A DNA stretch of 64,000 nucleotides from Trebonia sp963795335 (GTDB taxonomy: Bacteria > Actinomycetota > Actinomycetes > Streptosporangiales > Streptosporangiaceae). The notes under the pieces were generated by a model. That model made no database searches. It was given only the letters and a program-made list of their open reading frames with translations, and was not told where the DNA came from. The DNA lies in contig CAWCHI010000006.1 of the NCBI GenBank assembly GCA_963795335.1, forward strand, positions 496,001-560,000, written 5' to 3'. Positions 10,684-18,719 of this stretch are shown piece by piece (the stretch's first letter is position 1; the number at the start of each line of letters is the position of its first letter). The position numbers and the translations under genes are program-made.

Positions 10684-11286
10684 ATGAACCGAGTCGGTGT
10701 CGCGGCGGCTGTCCTGGCCGCCGCCGCTGGAGGCGCCGCGGCCGCATCGATCGCGCCCGCCATGGCGGCGCAACGGGCCGCCGTACCGGCCCGTCACGCG
10801 TCGTCGCCTTCGCCGCGGACGATCGCCAGGGCGCGGACGGCGGTGAAGCGGGCCGAGCTGGCCGTCGGCCAGTCATCGCTTCCCGGCCTGTCCACGGCCA
10901 ACATCGCCGCCGAGACGGACAAGGGCAAGTACGTGACGGTCGTGCACTGCGCCGGGGTGGACGCACCGCCGCCCATCCGGGTGGGCGCGCCGGGCACCCC
11001 GCTGACCGCGAGCGGCACCGGCCCGTCGGGCGGCCTGCTGAAGATGCTGGCCAGGCCGAACCTCTACGAGACCGTCTACGCCTGCACGGTCGACGTTGAG
11101 ATGAAGGTGGCCGCCCCGGCCAAGAAGGCGAAGAAGGCCGACTGCGAGATCGCCGGCGCCAGCACCGCCGACGCCGCCATCGCCGGCGGGCACCGCGGCA
11201 CCGCTGGCTGCACCAGGCCGGTCACCCTGAACACCGGCTTCGGCGGCATGGCGTCCCAGGTCGCGCATCACCGCCCGGTCGGCTGA
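10684..11286 (+). CDS. Secreted protein of unknown function
   Basis: A 200-residue protein with a signal peptide (MNRVGVAAAVLAAAAGGAAA) and no lipobox. The start ATG sits behind a good ribosome site (GGGGGAA). The mature part is Ala/Arg-rich, has a lysine cluster (APAKKAKKADCE) and four or five cysteines (VVHCAG, VYACTV, ADCEIAG, AGCTRPV) that could form two disulfides. I do not recognise a family. It lies 180 bases after the sortase gene in the same direction; a shared role in the envelope is possible but not shown. Confidence 0.7.
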   Translation: MNRVGVAAAVLAAAAGGAAAASIAPAMAAQRAAVPARHASSPSPRTIARARTAVKRAELAVGQSSLPGLSTANIAAETDKGKYVTVVHCAGVDAPPPIRVGAPGTPLTASGTGPSGGLLKMLARPNLYETVYACTVDVEMKVAAPAKKAKKADCEIAGASTADAAIAGGHRGTAGCTRPVTLNTGFGGMASQVAHHRPVG

Positions 11287-11374
11287 CCGGGTAGCCGGGC
11301 GCCGCTGATCCCGGCCCGGGGCCACTGATCCCGGGCCGGCGCTACGCGAACCGGTTCTCGGGGACAATAGGGGA

Positions 11375-13339
11375 ATGACCGAGCCACAGCAGGCCACCCG
11401 GGCACCGCAGGACCCGGCGCCGCCGGGCCAGGCACCCGGCCCGGCTCCGGCCGCCGGCGACCAGGCGGCCGGCCAGACGAGTACGGCCTGGACCTCCAGC
11501 GGGCAGACCCCCCTGCGCCAGTTCCTGCGCACCGAGACCGGATCGGCCACCATCCTCGTGCTGGCCACGGCGGCCGCGCTGATCTGGTGCAACGCGGCCG
11601 GGGGGAGCTTCGACGGCTTCTGGTCGACCCGGCTCACCGCGAGCGTGTCCGGGCACGGCATCACGATGAGCCTCCACGAGTTCGTCAACTCCGGCCTCAT
11701 GGCGCTGTTCTTCCTGGTCGTCGGGCTGGAAGCGCGCCGCGAGTGGGACATGGGCGAGCTGCGGGTGCGCAGCCGGGTGACGCTGCCGTTCTTCATCGGG
11801 CTGGGCGGCATGCTGCTGCCGGTCGCCATCTTCCTCGCGCTGAACGCGGGCCGGCCGACCGCGCACGGCTGGGGCGCGGCGATGTCGACCGACACCGCCT
11901 TCGCCCTCGGCGCCCTGGCCCTGGCAGGCGGCCGCGGGCTGCCCGACCGGGTCCGTACCTACCTGCTGACCTTCTCGGTCGTCGACGACCTGCTGGGGCT
12001 GGCGGTCATCGCCATCTTCTACAGCAGCCACGTGCACTGGGTGCCGCTGCTGATCGGCGTGCTGCTGCTGGCGGGCTACGGCGTCGGCACCCGGCGCGGG
12101 ATGATCGACGGGGTCGCGATCCCGCTGATCGGCGTCGCCGCCTGGGTCGCATTCTGGCAGTCCGGGGTCGACCCGATCGTCTCGGGCCTGGTCATCGGCC
12201 TGCTGACATGCGCCTACCCGGCCGCCCGGGAGGACCTGCAGCAGGCCACGGACGCGTTCCGGCTGTTCCGGGAGCAGCCCACCGCCCGGCTGGCGGCCGA
12301 GGCGCGCGAGGCGGCCCGCAGCGCGATCTCGCCCAACGAGCGGCTGCAGGAGCGCTACCACGGGATCACCAGCTACGCCATCGTGCCGCTGTTCGCGCTG
12401 GCCAACGCGGACATCAGGTTCAGCCAGTCGTTCCTGGCGCACGCCTACACCTCCCCCGCCACGCTCGGCATCATGATCGGCTACATCGCGGGCAAGCCGA
12501 TCGGCACCGCGGGGACCGCCTGGCTGGTCACCAAGATCACCCGCAGGCGGCTGACCCCGCCAGTCGGCTGGGGCGCGGTCGTCGGGGTGGGGGCCGTGGC
12601 CGGCATCGGGTTCACCGTCGCGCTGCTGATCTCAGCCCTCGCCTTCCAGGGCCTCGAGCTGGCCGAGGCCAAGGTCGGCATCCTGTCGGGCGCGGTCTGC
12701 GCGACGCTGCTGTCCTGGCTGATCTTCCACGGCCTGAACAAGCTGTCGCCCCGCAGCCGGCTGCGGGCGCTGTTCGGCACCGCCGCCTCGGTGACCGACC
12801 TGGCGGTGCCGGTCGACCCGGAGCGCGACCACATCCGCGGGCCCAAGAAGGACGCGATCGTCACCCTGGTCGAGTACGGCGACTTCGAATGCCCCTACTG
12901 CGGCCAGGCCGAGCCCGCCGTCCGCGAGCTGGTCAGCCAGTTCGGCGAGCTCCGGTTCGTGTTCCGTAACTTGCCGCTGACCGAGGTGCACCCGCACGCG
13001 CAGCTGGCGGCCGAGGCGGCCGAGGCGGCGAACGCCCAGGGGAAGTACTGGGAGATGCACGACCTGCTCCTCGACCACCAGGGCGCGCTGACCGTGCGGG
13101 ACCTGGTGAACTACGCCGAGGATCTCGGGCTCGACACCGAGAAGTTCCGGGGCGACCTGATGAAGCACGCCTACGCCTACCGGATCGCCGAGGACGTCGA
13201 CTCGGCCGACCTGGCCACCGTGTCCGGCACGCCGACGTTCTTCATCAACGGCAACCGCTACTACGGTGCCTTCGACCTGGACGCGCTGTCGGAGGCGGTG
13301 CACACGGCCAAGGCCCGCGCGGTCATCGCCGCGCACTGA
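11375..13339 (+). CDS. nhaA: Na+/H+ antiporter NhaA fused to a DsbA/thioredoxin domain
   Basis: A 654-residue fusion. Residues 1-45 are a Pro/Ala/Gln-rich tail. Residues 50-460 are NhaA with about twelve membrane segments; the key acidic residues are present in MSTDTAFALGALAL (equivalent of Asp133) and VVDDLLGLAVIAIFY (the Asp163-Asp164 pair). Residues 475-654 are a DsbA-like thioredoxin fold with the active site FECPYCGQAEP and the cis-proline motif SGTPTFFINGNRYYG. NhaA exchanges Na+ for protons across the membrane. Such NhaA-thioredoxin fusions are known in actinobacteria; the fused domain may sense or change thiol redox state, on a side of the membrane that I cannot assign with certainty. 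The gene is intact. Confidence 0.93.
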   Translation: MTEPQQATRAPQDPAPPGQAPGPAPAAGDQAAGQTSTAWTSSGQTPLRQFLRTETGSATILVLATAAALIWCNAAGGSFDGFWSTRLTASVSGHGITMSLHEFVNSGLMALFFLVVGLEARREWDMGELRVRSRVTLPFFIGLGGMLLPVAIFLALNAGRPTAHGWGAAMSTDTAFALGALALAGGRGLPDRVRTYLLTFSVVDDLLGLAVIAIFYSSHVHWVPLLIGVLLLAGYGVGTRRGMIDGVAIPLIGVAAWVAFWQSGVDPIVSGLVIGLLTCAYPAAREDLQQATDAFRLFREQPTARLAAEAREAARSAISPNERLQERYHGITSYAIVPLFALANADIRFSQSFLAHAYTSPATLGIMIGYIAGKPIGTAGTAWLVTKITRRRLTPPVGWGAVVGVGAVAGIGFTVALLISALAFQGLELAEAKVGILSGAVCATLLSWLIFHGLNKLSPRSRLRALFGTAASVTDLAVPVDPERDHIRGPKKDAIVTLVEYGDFECPYCGQAEPAVRELVSQFGELRFVFRNLPLTEVHPHAQLAAEAAEAANAQGKYWEMHDLLLDHQGALTVRDLVNYAEDLGLDTEKFRGDLMKHAYAYRIAEDVDSADLATVSGTPTFFINGNRYYGAFDLDALSEAVHTAKARAVIAAH

Positions 13340-13441
13340 GGTGAGGTCGCGCCGGTCCGCCGGCCGGGCCCGCGGCGGCCGGCTCGCGGCGGCAGGAGTC
13401 GGGTGCGCCGGCCGCACCGCTGCTGACAGGAAAGGAACCTA

Positions 13442-14698
13442 GTGGAGCTGACGCGCACCCAATCCCCGGAGCCCCCGGCGAGCTTCGCCCTCACCGGCGG
13501 GTACGTGGTGCCGGTCGAGGGCGAGCCGGTCGAGGGCGGCACCGTGCTGGTCGTCGCAGGCAAGATCGTGGCAGTGACCGGCCCCGGGACCGAGCCGCCG
13601 CCGGGGATGGAGGTCGTCGACGCGTCCGGCAAGTGGGTGCTGCCGGGACTGGTCGACGCGCACACACACCTCGGCGCGCGGGAGGAAGGCGAGGGCTGGG
13701 CCGGGCACGACACCAACGAGCTGACCGGGCCGGTCCAGGCCCATGTGCGGGTGCTTGACGCCATCAACCCAGCCGACGAGGGGTTCCGCGACGCGGTCGC
13801 GGGCGGGGTGCTGACGGCCGGGATCACCCCCGGCTCGGGCAACCCGATCGGCGGGCAGACGGTGGCGGTGCACTGCTGGGGGCGGACGGTGGACGACATG
13901 CTGCTGCGCGCCCCCGCCGGGATGAAGTCGGCCCTCGGCGAGAACCCGAAGCGGACGGCGGGCGACCGCCGGGTCAACCCGTCGAGCCGGCTGGGGACCG
14001 CCGCAGCGATCAGGTCGGCTCTGGTCGAAGCGCAGGGTTACCTGGACCGCCAGCAGGCCGCGGGGCCGGGCGTACCCGAGGATGAGGAACGGGGGCGGCG
14101 TGCCCCGTCCCGCGACCTGCGCAACGAGGCCCTCGGCCGGGTGCTGCGGCGGGAGATCCCCTGGCGGCAGCACTGCCACCGGGCCGACGACATCGCCACC
14201 GCGCTCCGGCTGGCGGCCGAGTTCGGCTACGACCTGGTGCTCGACCACTGCACCGAGGGCTACCTGCTGGCCGACAAGATCGCCGCGTCCGGGGTGCCGG
14301 CGGTGACCGGCCCGCTCATCACCGCCCGGTCCAAGGTCGAGCTGCGGAACCGGACGATGGCCAACCCCGGGCTGCTGGCGGCGGCCGGCGTCACCGTCGC
14401 GATCGCCACCGATCACCCGGTGGTGCCGGTGCACCTGCTGATCGTCCAGGCGGCGCTGGCGGTCCGGGAGGGACTGGACCGGGAGACGGCACTGCGGGCG
14501 GTGACCATCACCCCGGCCCGGATCATGCGGGTGGCGGACCGGACCGGCTCGCTCGAGGCGGGCAAGGACGCCGACCTGACGGTGTGGTCGGGCGACCCGC
14601 TCGACGTGATGTCCCGGGTCGAGGCGGCCTATGTCAGCGGCCGCCTGGTCTACCGCTACGACTACGCGTCGCGGTCCGGGGTCTTCGCCGCGGCCTAG
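13442..14698 (+). CDS. Metal-dependent amidohydrolase, imidazolonepropionase-like
   Basis: A 418-residue amidohydrolase-fold enzyme. The first metal-binding motif is LPGLVDAHTHLG, a later His is in LVLDHCTEGY, the fourth metal ligand is probably the Asp of VAIATDHPVVPV, and the C-terminal beta-sandwich closes with GSLEAGKDADLTVWSGDPLD. This arrangement matches the HutI-like/PF07969-PF01979 group that hydrolyses cyclic amides or dipeptides; the substrate is not deducible. The GTG start at 13442 has a strong ribosome site (AGGAAAGGA) 6-7 bases upstream, which decides it over later ATGs. The enzyme has no signal peptide and acts in the cytoplasm. Confidence 0.85.
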   Translation: MELTRTQSPEPPASFALTGGYVVPVEGEPVEGGTVLVVAGKIVAVTGPGTEPPPGMEVVDASGKWVLPGLVDAHTHLGAREEGEGWAGHDTNELTGPVQAHVRVLDAINPADEGFRDAVAGGVLTAGITPGSGNPIGGQTVAVHCWGRTVDDMLLRAPAGMKSALGENPKRTAGDRRVNPSSRLGTAAAIRSALVEAQGYLDRQQAAGPGVPEDEERGRRAPSRDLRNEALGRVLRREIPWRQHCHRADDIATALRLAAEFGYDLVLDHCTEGYLLADKIAASGVPAVTGPLITARSKVELRNRTMANPGLLAAAGVTVAIATDHPVVPVHLLIVQAALAVREGLDRETALRAVTITPARIMRVADRTGSLEAGKDADLTVWSGDPLDVMSRVEAAYVSGRLVYRYDYASRSGVFAAA

Positions 14699-14741
14699 AG
14701 GGGCCTAGAGGCCCGCGCAGGCGCGGCCCAGCCGGCCGCAG

Positions 14742-14999
14742 TCAGAGCTCGCCGCGCTGGCGCAGCTGCTCGCGGAACTCATCCAGCGCTTCGTCGGTGT
14801 CGGTCCCGAGACCCGGCAGCACGACCATCTCGGTCCCGGTCCAGTACGCCCCGGCCAGCTCGCCGTCCGCCTCCACCAGCAGGAAGTCGTGCGCGATTTT
14901 GATGTGGTCGAGAACCTCGGCCCAGGTCGTGCCGGACGGCACGAGCCCGATCGACGGCGGCTGGCTGTCGTCGTAGGTCAGGTTGCCGAGCACGGGCAC
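14742..14999 (-). CDS. Small conserved-looking protein, function unknown
   Basis: An acidic 85-residue protein (NLTYDDSQPPSIGLVPSGTT, then WAEVLDHIKIAHDFLLVEAD, then a closing EFREQLRQRGEL). Balanced amino-acid use with hydrophobic and acidic residues, unlike the Arg/Ala/Pro-rich shadows around it, supports real coding. It is convergent with the amidohydrolase gene. I do not recognise a family. Confidence 0.6.
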   Translation of the reverse strand: MPVLGNLTYDDSQPPSIGLVPSGTTWAEVLDHIKIAHDFLLVEADGELAGAYWTGTEMVVLPGLGTDTDEALDEFREQLRQRGEL

Positions 15000-15325
15000 C
15001 TCCGGGCGCGGGGGCGGTCAGGGGCATCGTAGGGCCAGGTGCGCCCGGGGGGCGTCTCATCCGAAGACGCCCCGCGGGAGGAGCGGGCCGCGGTGCCGTC
15101 AGGCGCCCGCGGTTCCGGCCCCGCGCAGCTCATCCTCGGCCGCGAGACCCGGAGGGCGGACGGGTCAGGTGCCCGGCCGCCAGCGCGCGGCGCAGCAGTA
15201 CATCGGCGGGTACCGGCGGTAGCCGGGCCGACGGGCCGGCCGGGCCGGCGCCCGCTGGACGCGGCCCCGGTCCCGGTCCGGCGCGGGATGGGCGCACCGG
15301 GCCAGCGCCGGGGCCGGGTGCTCGT
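15000..15325. other. Gap without a supported gene
   Basis: All frames here give only Pro/Arg/Gly-rich shadow sequence. It would hold the promoter of the small gene at 14742-14999 and the terminator of the anti-sigma operon, but I see no convincing hairpin with a T-run. Confidence 0.5.
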
Positions 15326-16183
15326 TCACCAGCGGGTGAAGGTCGCGCTGGCGAGGACGGTGCCGTCGGATGCGACCAGCCGGGCACCGCGCAGGGTGCC
15401 CGCGTTGCCCGGGTCGGGACTCCCCCAGCCGCCGTAGCCGCCGGTGAGCCGGAACGACCCGACCGTGGTCAGCTGCCCGCCCGCCCCAACCACCTGGCAG
15501 GTCACCGCCTCGTCACCCGAGCCGAGGTCGACCGACATGTACAGCCAGCGGTCGGCCCCTGAGTACAGGAAGATTTTCCCGACGTCCTGGTGCGTCGCCG
15601 ACAGCAGCTGGGCCGAGGTCAGCGGGGCGGCCGCGGTCCCCGTGGCGGGCGCGGTCCCGGTGGCGGGCGAGCCGGCCCCGATACGCCACCCGCCGAAGCC
15701 GGCCCCGACGAGGGCCAGTCCCAGCACGGTGGCGGCGAGCGCCCGGCGCAGCCGGGCTGGCCGCCCCGGCCGGGCCGGGCCGGCGGGCCGCACTGCGTCA
15801 CGTGGCTGTACTGCGTCACCCGGCTGTACTGCGGCGCCTCGCCGCGCCCGGCGCCGCGGCCGGAGGTGACGCTTGCCCGGCTGCAGCAGCTCGGCGTGGC
15901 CCCCACCCGATCCCGTCCCCGCGGGCGGGCGCGGAGTCGGGGCGGCCAGGCCGAGCCGGTCCAGCACCCGGGTCTCGAACCCGGCCGGCGGCTCGGCGGG
16001 CGGCAGCAGCTCGCGGAGCTGCTCGCCGGCGCCCATCAGCAGCCGGACTTCCTCCCGGCAGCCGTCGCAGGTTTCCAGGTGCGCCAGCGCGGCGGCGCGC
16101 TCGCGCCCGGTGAGCACGCCGAGGGCGAGCTCGGCGGCCACGTCGGCCAGTTCCGCGCACGTCATGTCGTTCCGCTCACTCAT
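15326..16183 (-). CDS. Zinc-finger anti-sigma factor
   Basis: A 285-residue membrane protein. The N-terminal 80 residues form an anti-sigma domain with the zinc motif HLETCDGCREEV (His-x3-Cys-x2-Cys), preceded by AAELALGVLTGRERAA as in RskA/ZAS proteins. A basic Pro/Arg-rich linker leads to one transmembrane helix near residues 145-168 (LRRALAATVLGLALVGAGFG). The extracytoplasmic part (residues 170-285) is a small beta-rich domain with one Cys. Such proteins hold the partner sigma factor at the membrane until an envelope signal triggers release, often by proteolysis. Its start overlaps the sigma gene stop by 8 bases, so the two are co-translated. Confidence 0.88.
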   Translation of the reverse strand: MSERNDMTCAELADVAAELALGVLTGRERAAALAHLETCDGCREEVRLLMGAGEQLRELLPPAEPPAGFETRVLDRLGLAAPTPRPPAGTGSGGGHAELLQPGKRHLRPRRRARRGAAVQPGDAVQPRDAVRPAGPARPGRPARLRRALAATVLGLALVGAGFGGWRIGAGSPATGTAPATGTAAAPLTSAQLLSATHQDVGKIFLYSGADRWLYMSVDLGSGDEAVTCQVVGAGGQLTTVGSFRLTGGYGGWGSPDPGNAGTLRGARLVASDGTVLASATFTRW

Positions 16184-16775
16184 CGCCTGGCTCCTCCGGG
16201 AAACCCGTTTCCTCGGGCAGGTAGGCGGCCCGCAGTTTCCGCATGCCGTCTCGTATCCGCGTCTTGGCGGTGCCGAGCGGGATCCCCTCGGCCTCGGCGA
16301 TCTGCCCCGCCGTCATGCCGTAGATCCCCGCCATCGCCACCGCCCGCGCCTGGGGGGCGGGCAGCCGCCTGAGGGCCTCCCGCAGGCCCTCGGCGCTGTC
16401 GTTCGCGACCGCGTGCCGCTCCGGGCCGTCACTCATCGCGGTCACCACGGCCGGCAGGTCGCCAGGGTCCATCGGCAGCGCCGACCGGGCCCGCACCACG
16501 TCCACCGCCAGGTTATGGGTGATGGTGGTGAGCCAGGCGCGGACCGACCCGCGGCGCGCGTCGTAAACCGACGCGTGCCGCCAGGCCTGCTCGAAGGCGT
16601 GCTGGGCGACGTCCTCGGCCGTTCCGGGGTCGCCGGTGACCGCGATCGCAACGCCGAAGGCGATCCGCTGGAACCGGCGCACGAACGCGACCGCGAGGGC
16701 GCCGTCGCCCGCACCGAAGCCGGCCAGCAGCGCATCGTCCGGCAGCCCGTCGGCGGATGCTCCCACGTTCCCCAT
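16176..16775 (-). CDS. ECF RNA polymerase sigma factor, SigK-like
   Basis: A 199-residue ECF sigma factor. Region 2 reads FVRRFQRIAFGVAIAVTGDP, then AEDVAQHAFEQAWRHASVYD and RRGSVRAWLTTITHNLAVDV, which binds the -10 element; region 4 reads ALRRLPAPQARAVAMAGIYG, then MTAGQIAEAEGIPLGTAKTR, the helix-turn-helix that binds -35. The start is set at the ATG that gives a family-length protein; the open frame upstream to 17126 is a shadow of the next gene. Organisation with an overlapping zinc anti-sigma gene and an upstream YxFxxD lipoprotein resembles the SigK/RskA or SigL arrangement of other actinobacteria (comparison from general knowledge). Confidence 0.92.
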   Translation of the reverse strand: MGNVGASADGLPDDALLAGFGAGDGALAVAFVRRFQRIAFGVAIAVTGDPGTAEDVAQHAFEQAWRHASVYDARRGSVRAWLTTITHNLAVDVVRARSALPMDPGDLPAVVTAMSDGPERHAVANDSAEGLREALRRLPAPQARAVAMAGIYGMTAGQIAEAEGIPLGTAKTRIRDGMRKLRAAYLPEETGFPEEPGDE

Positions 16776-16786
16776 CTTCTGCCTGC

Positions 16787-17269
16787 CTACAGCCGGGACG
16801 GGACCGGGGCGGCGCCGGCCGCCGTCCGGGACGGGGCGGCCAGCGCGAGCAGCACTGCGGCCACCAGCAGGACGAAGGCGGCGGTGAACTCGACCGCCAG
16901 CGACAGCGTGGCGTACGGAACCATCAGGCTCTCGGTGTAGCCGAACAGGCCGACGCTGGCGGAGAGCAGCAGGCCGACAGCGGTGGCGACACCCGCCACC
17001 GCCCCTGCCAGCAGCAGCACCAGCCAGCGGAGGGCGGCCACCGCGACTGCGATGACGATGCTGGCGATGCCCTGGACGAGAAACAGCGGGCCGATAACGC
17101 TGATGTCCTTGTACCCGTCGCCCCACAGCTCCAGGTGGATCACGCCGGACCAGATCAGGAACCCCGCGCCGGTCGCGGTCAGTGCCAGCACCGCCAGGCG
17201 GGCGATCCGGGACGACAGGGCGGCGGGCCCGCGGAGCAGGAACCGGATCGCGTCGTGGTGGGTGAGCAT
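16787..17269 (-). CDS. Four-helix integral membrane protein, function unknown
   Basis: A 160-residue protein with four predicted membrane helices (AVLALTATGAGFLIW, SVIGPLFLVQGIASIVIAVA, LVLLLAGAVAGVATAVGLLL, EFTAAFVLLVAAVLLAL). The ATG at 17269 has a strong ribosome site (GGAGG) 5 bases upstream, which decides it over the longer open frame. It ends 11 bases before the sigma gene start, so it belongs to the same operon and may be part of the same envelope response. No catalytic motif is visible. Confidence 0.8.
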   Translation of the reverse strand: MLTHHDAIRFLLRGPAALSSRIARLAVLALTATGAGFLIWSGVIHLELWGDGYKDISVIGPLFLVQGIASIVIAVAVAALRWLVLLLAGAVAGVATAVGLLLSASVGLFGYTESLMVPYATLSLAVEFTAAFVLLVAAVLLALAAPSRTAAGAAPVPSRL

Positions 17270-17363
17270 GACACCTCCAGGTGTCTCAGCGGGTCGGCCG
17301 GCGCTGGCAGCTGCCCCCGCTCCGGTGCCCATCTTGGGGGCGAGGACAGTCGTCATGGGCCGG

Positions 17364-18017
17364 TCAGTAGCCGCCGCCGCCAGACGAGCCCGAGGCGGGG
17401 GTGGTGGCCGGGGTCGACCCGGACCCGCCACCGGCCGCCCCGCCGCCCGCGGTGAACGAGGTGACCGACGCGGTGACATCGCCGCCGCCCGGCGTGACCA
17501 GCCACCACTTGGCGCCGAAGCTGTCACTGCCCTGGCCGGTGGCCGTGCCCGAGCCCGAGTCGCCGGTGAAGTAGTAGAGCGGGTGCCCGTCGTAGGTCAC
17601 CTGCTTGGTGCCGTCCGACCGGGTGATCGTGCCCAGGTCGCTCGCCTTGGCACTGCCCGCGGCGGTGACCGTGCCGGTCGCGGTGACCGGTGGCCACGCG
17701 CCCGCGCAGGCCCCCGAGCAGGCTGACGTGTCCCCGGTGTCCTTGACCCAGAGGTAAATCGCGCGACCTGAGCCGTTAGTCAGGAACGTGTTCCCGGACG
17801 ACGAGGCGGTCGTGATGACCGTTCCCCCGGAGCCGGTGGCGCTGCTGGCCGGCGCGGCCGCGGCACTGCCGCTGGAGGCCGGTGCGGAGGCCGAGCTGCT
17901 GCTGCCGCCGCTGCTGCAGGCGGCCGTGAGCAGGGCGATGCCAACCGCGCCGCCGGCCACAGCGGCCAGTCTGGCCGGCACCGGCATCCGCCTGATGGTG
18001 GATTTCCCTGTCATCAT
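17364..18017 (-). CDS. COG4315-type lipoprotein with YxFxxD motifs
   Basis: A 217-residue lipoprotein. The signal peptide ends in a TAAC lipobox, followed by a Ser/Gly/Ala-rich linker. The folded part has two copies of the Yx(F/W)xxD motif (IYLWVKD with CSGACAGAWPPV behind it, and LYYFTGD with WWLVTP behind it), the signature of COG4315 lipoproteins. A glycine/serine-rich tail ends the protein. The function of this family is not established; some members sit beside ECF sigma/anti-sigma genes and electron-transfer proteins, as here. The double ATG start at 18015-18017 has a GGGAGG ribosome site 6-9 bases upstream. It is probably the first gene of the sigma-factor operon and a likely target of that sigma factor (inference). 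Confidence 0.88.
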   Translation of the reverse strand: MMTGKSTIRRMPVPARLAAVAGGAVGIALLTAACSSGGSSSSASAPASSGSAAAAPASSATGSGGTVITTASSSGNTFLTNGSGRAIYLWVKDTGDTSACSGACAGAWPPVTATGTVTAAGSAKASDLGTITRSDGTKQVTYDGHPLYYFTGDSGSGTATGQGSDSFGAKWWLVTPGGGDVTASVTSFTAGGGAAGGGSGSTPATTPASGSSGGGGY

Positions 18018-18128
18018 CTTCGCCTCCCGTGCGGCGCGGTACGCCGCGCCGGCTCGCTTCGCCAGATGGCCGTCGACAGGACTACGGCGAATGCGGGCGA
18101 AGGGATTGGCCGGCGGACGGGAAATCAA

Positions 18129-18144
18129 TGTGACCCGGGTCACT
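18129..18144. promoter_or_regulatory. CRP/GlxR-like palindrome upstream of the YxFxxD lipoprotein
   Basis: TGTGACCCGGGTCACT matches the CRP-family consensus TGTGA-N6-TCACA at every fixed position but the last, and its inner 14 bases are a perfect palindrome. It lies about 112 bases upstream of the start at 18017. Actinobacterial Crp/GlxR proteins use closely similar sites. Binding is not shown by sequence alone. Confidence 0.5.
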
Positions 18145-18378
18145 ACGTTACCGGCCCATGAGGTTACCGCAGCACGAGCCGCGATCCTCTCAGCCCCAGC
18201 GGTCACTTCTGCGCCCCTGGTACGCGTGGACAGCGGCCGGGAGAGAAATGCAGGAAACTTTTCTACGTCAGAGCACTTATTGTTTCCCTTTAGATAAAAA
18301 TTTCCGGATTAGTGGACACGGTGGCCTCTTGCGTCACTCGCGTGTCGAGCGAGCGCCGCGGTGCCGCATCGGCAGGAC

Positions 18379-18715
18379 CAGGGCGGGTCGGGGTCGGGGT
18401 CGGGGCCAGGGCAGGGCGGGCCGGGGCCAGGGCGGGCCGGGGTCGGGGCCAGGGCAGGGCGGGCCGGGGCCAGGGCAGGGCGGGCCGGGGCCAGGGCGGG
18501 CCGGGGCCAGGGCAGGGCGGGCCGGGGCCAGGGCAGGGCGGGCCGGGGCCAGGGCAGGGCGGGCCGGGGTCGGGGCCAGGGCAGGGCGGGCCGGGGCCAG
18601 GGCAGGGCGGGCCGGGGTCGGGGCCAGGGCAGGGCGGGTCGGGGTCGGGGCCAGGGTGAAGTCAGGGGCGGGGCCAGGGCGGGTGGGGTCAAGGACGGAC
18701 CGGGGCCACGGCCGG
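18379..18715 (+). repeat. G-rich tandem repeat, quadruplex-prone
   Basis: About 330 bases made of imperfect tandem copies of a 22-base unit, GGCCAGGGCAGGG followed by CGGGCCGGG, with variants that gain a GTCGGG block or lack 5 bases. Nearly every unit offers three to four runs of three or four G on the plus strand, ideal for G-quadruplexes. The array lies in the gap between the 5' end of the lipoprotein gene and the 3' end of the DJ-1 gene. Open frames across it encode only Gly/Arg/Gln repeats and are not genes. Confidence 0.9.
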
Positions 18716-18719
18716 GTTG

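Noticed and set aside
18379..18715. CRISPR-like array
   Set aside because: Units are contiguous, 22 bases, with no unique spacers and no cas genes nearby.
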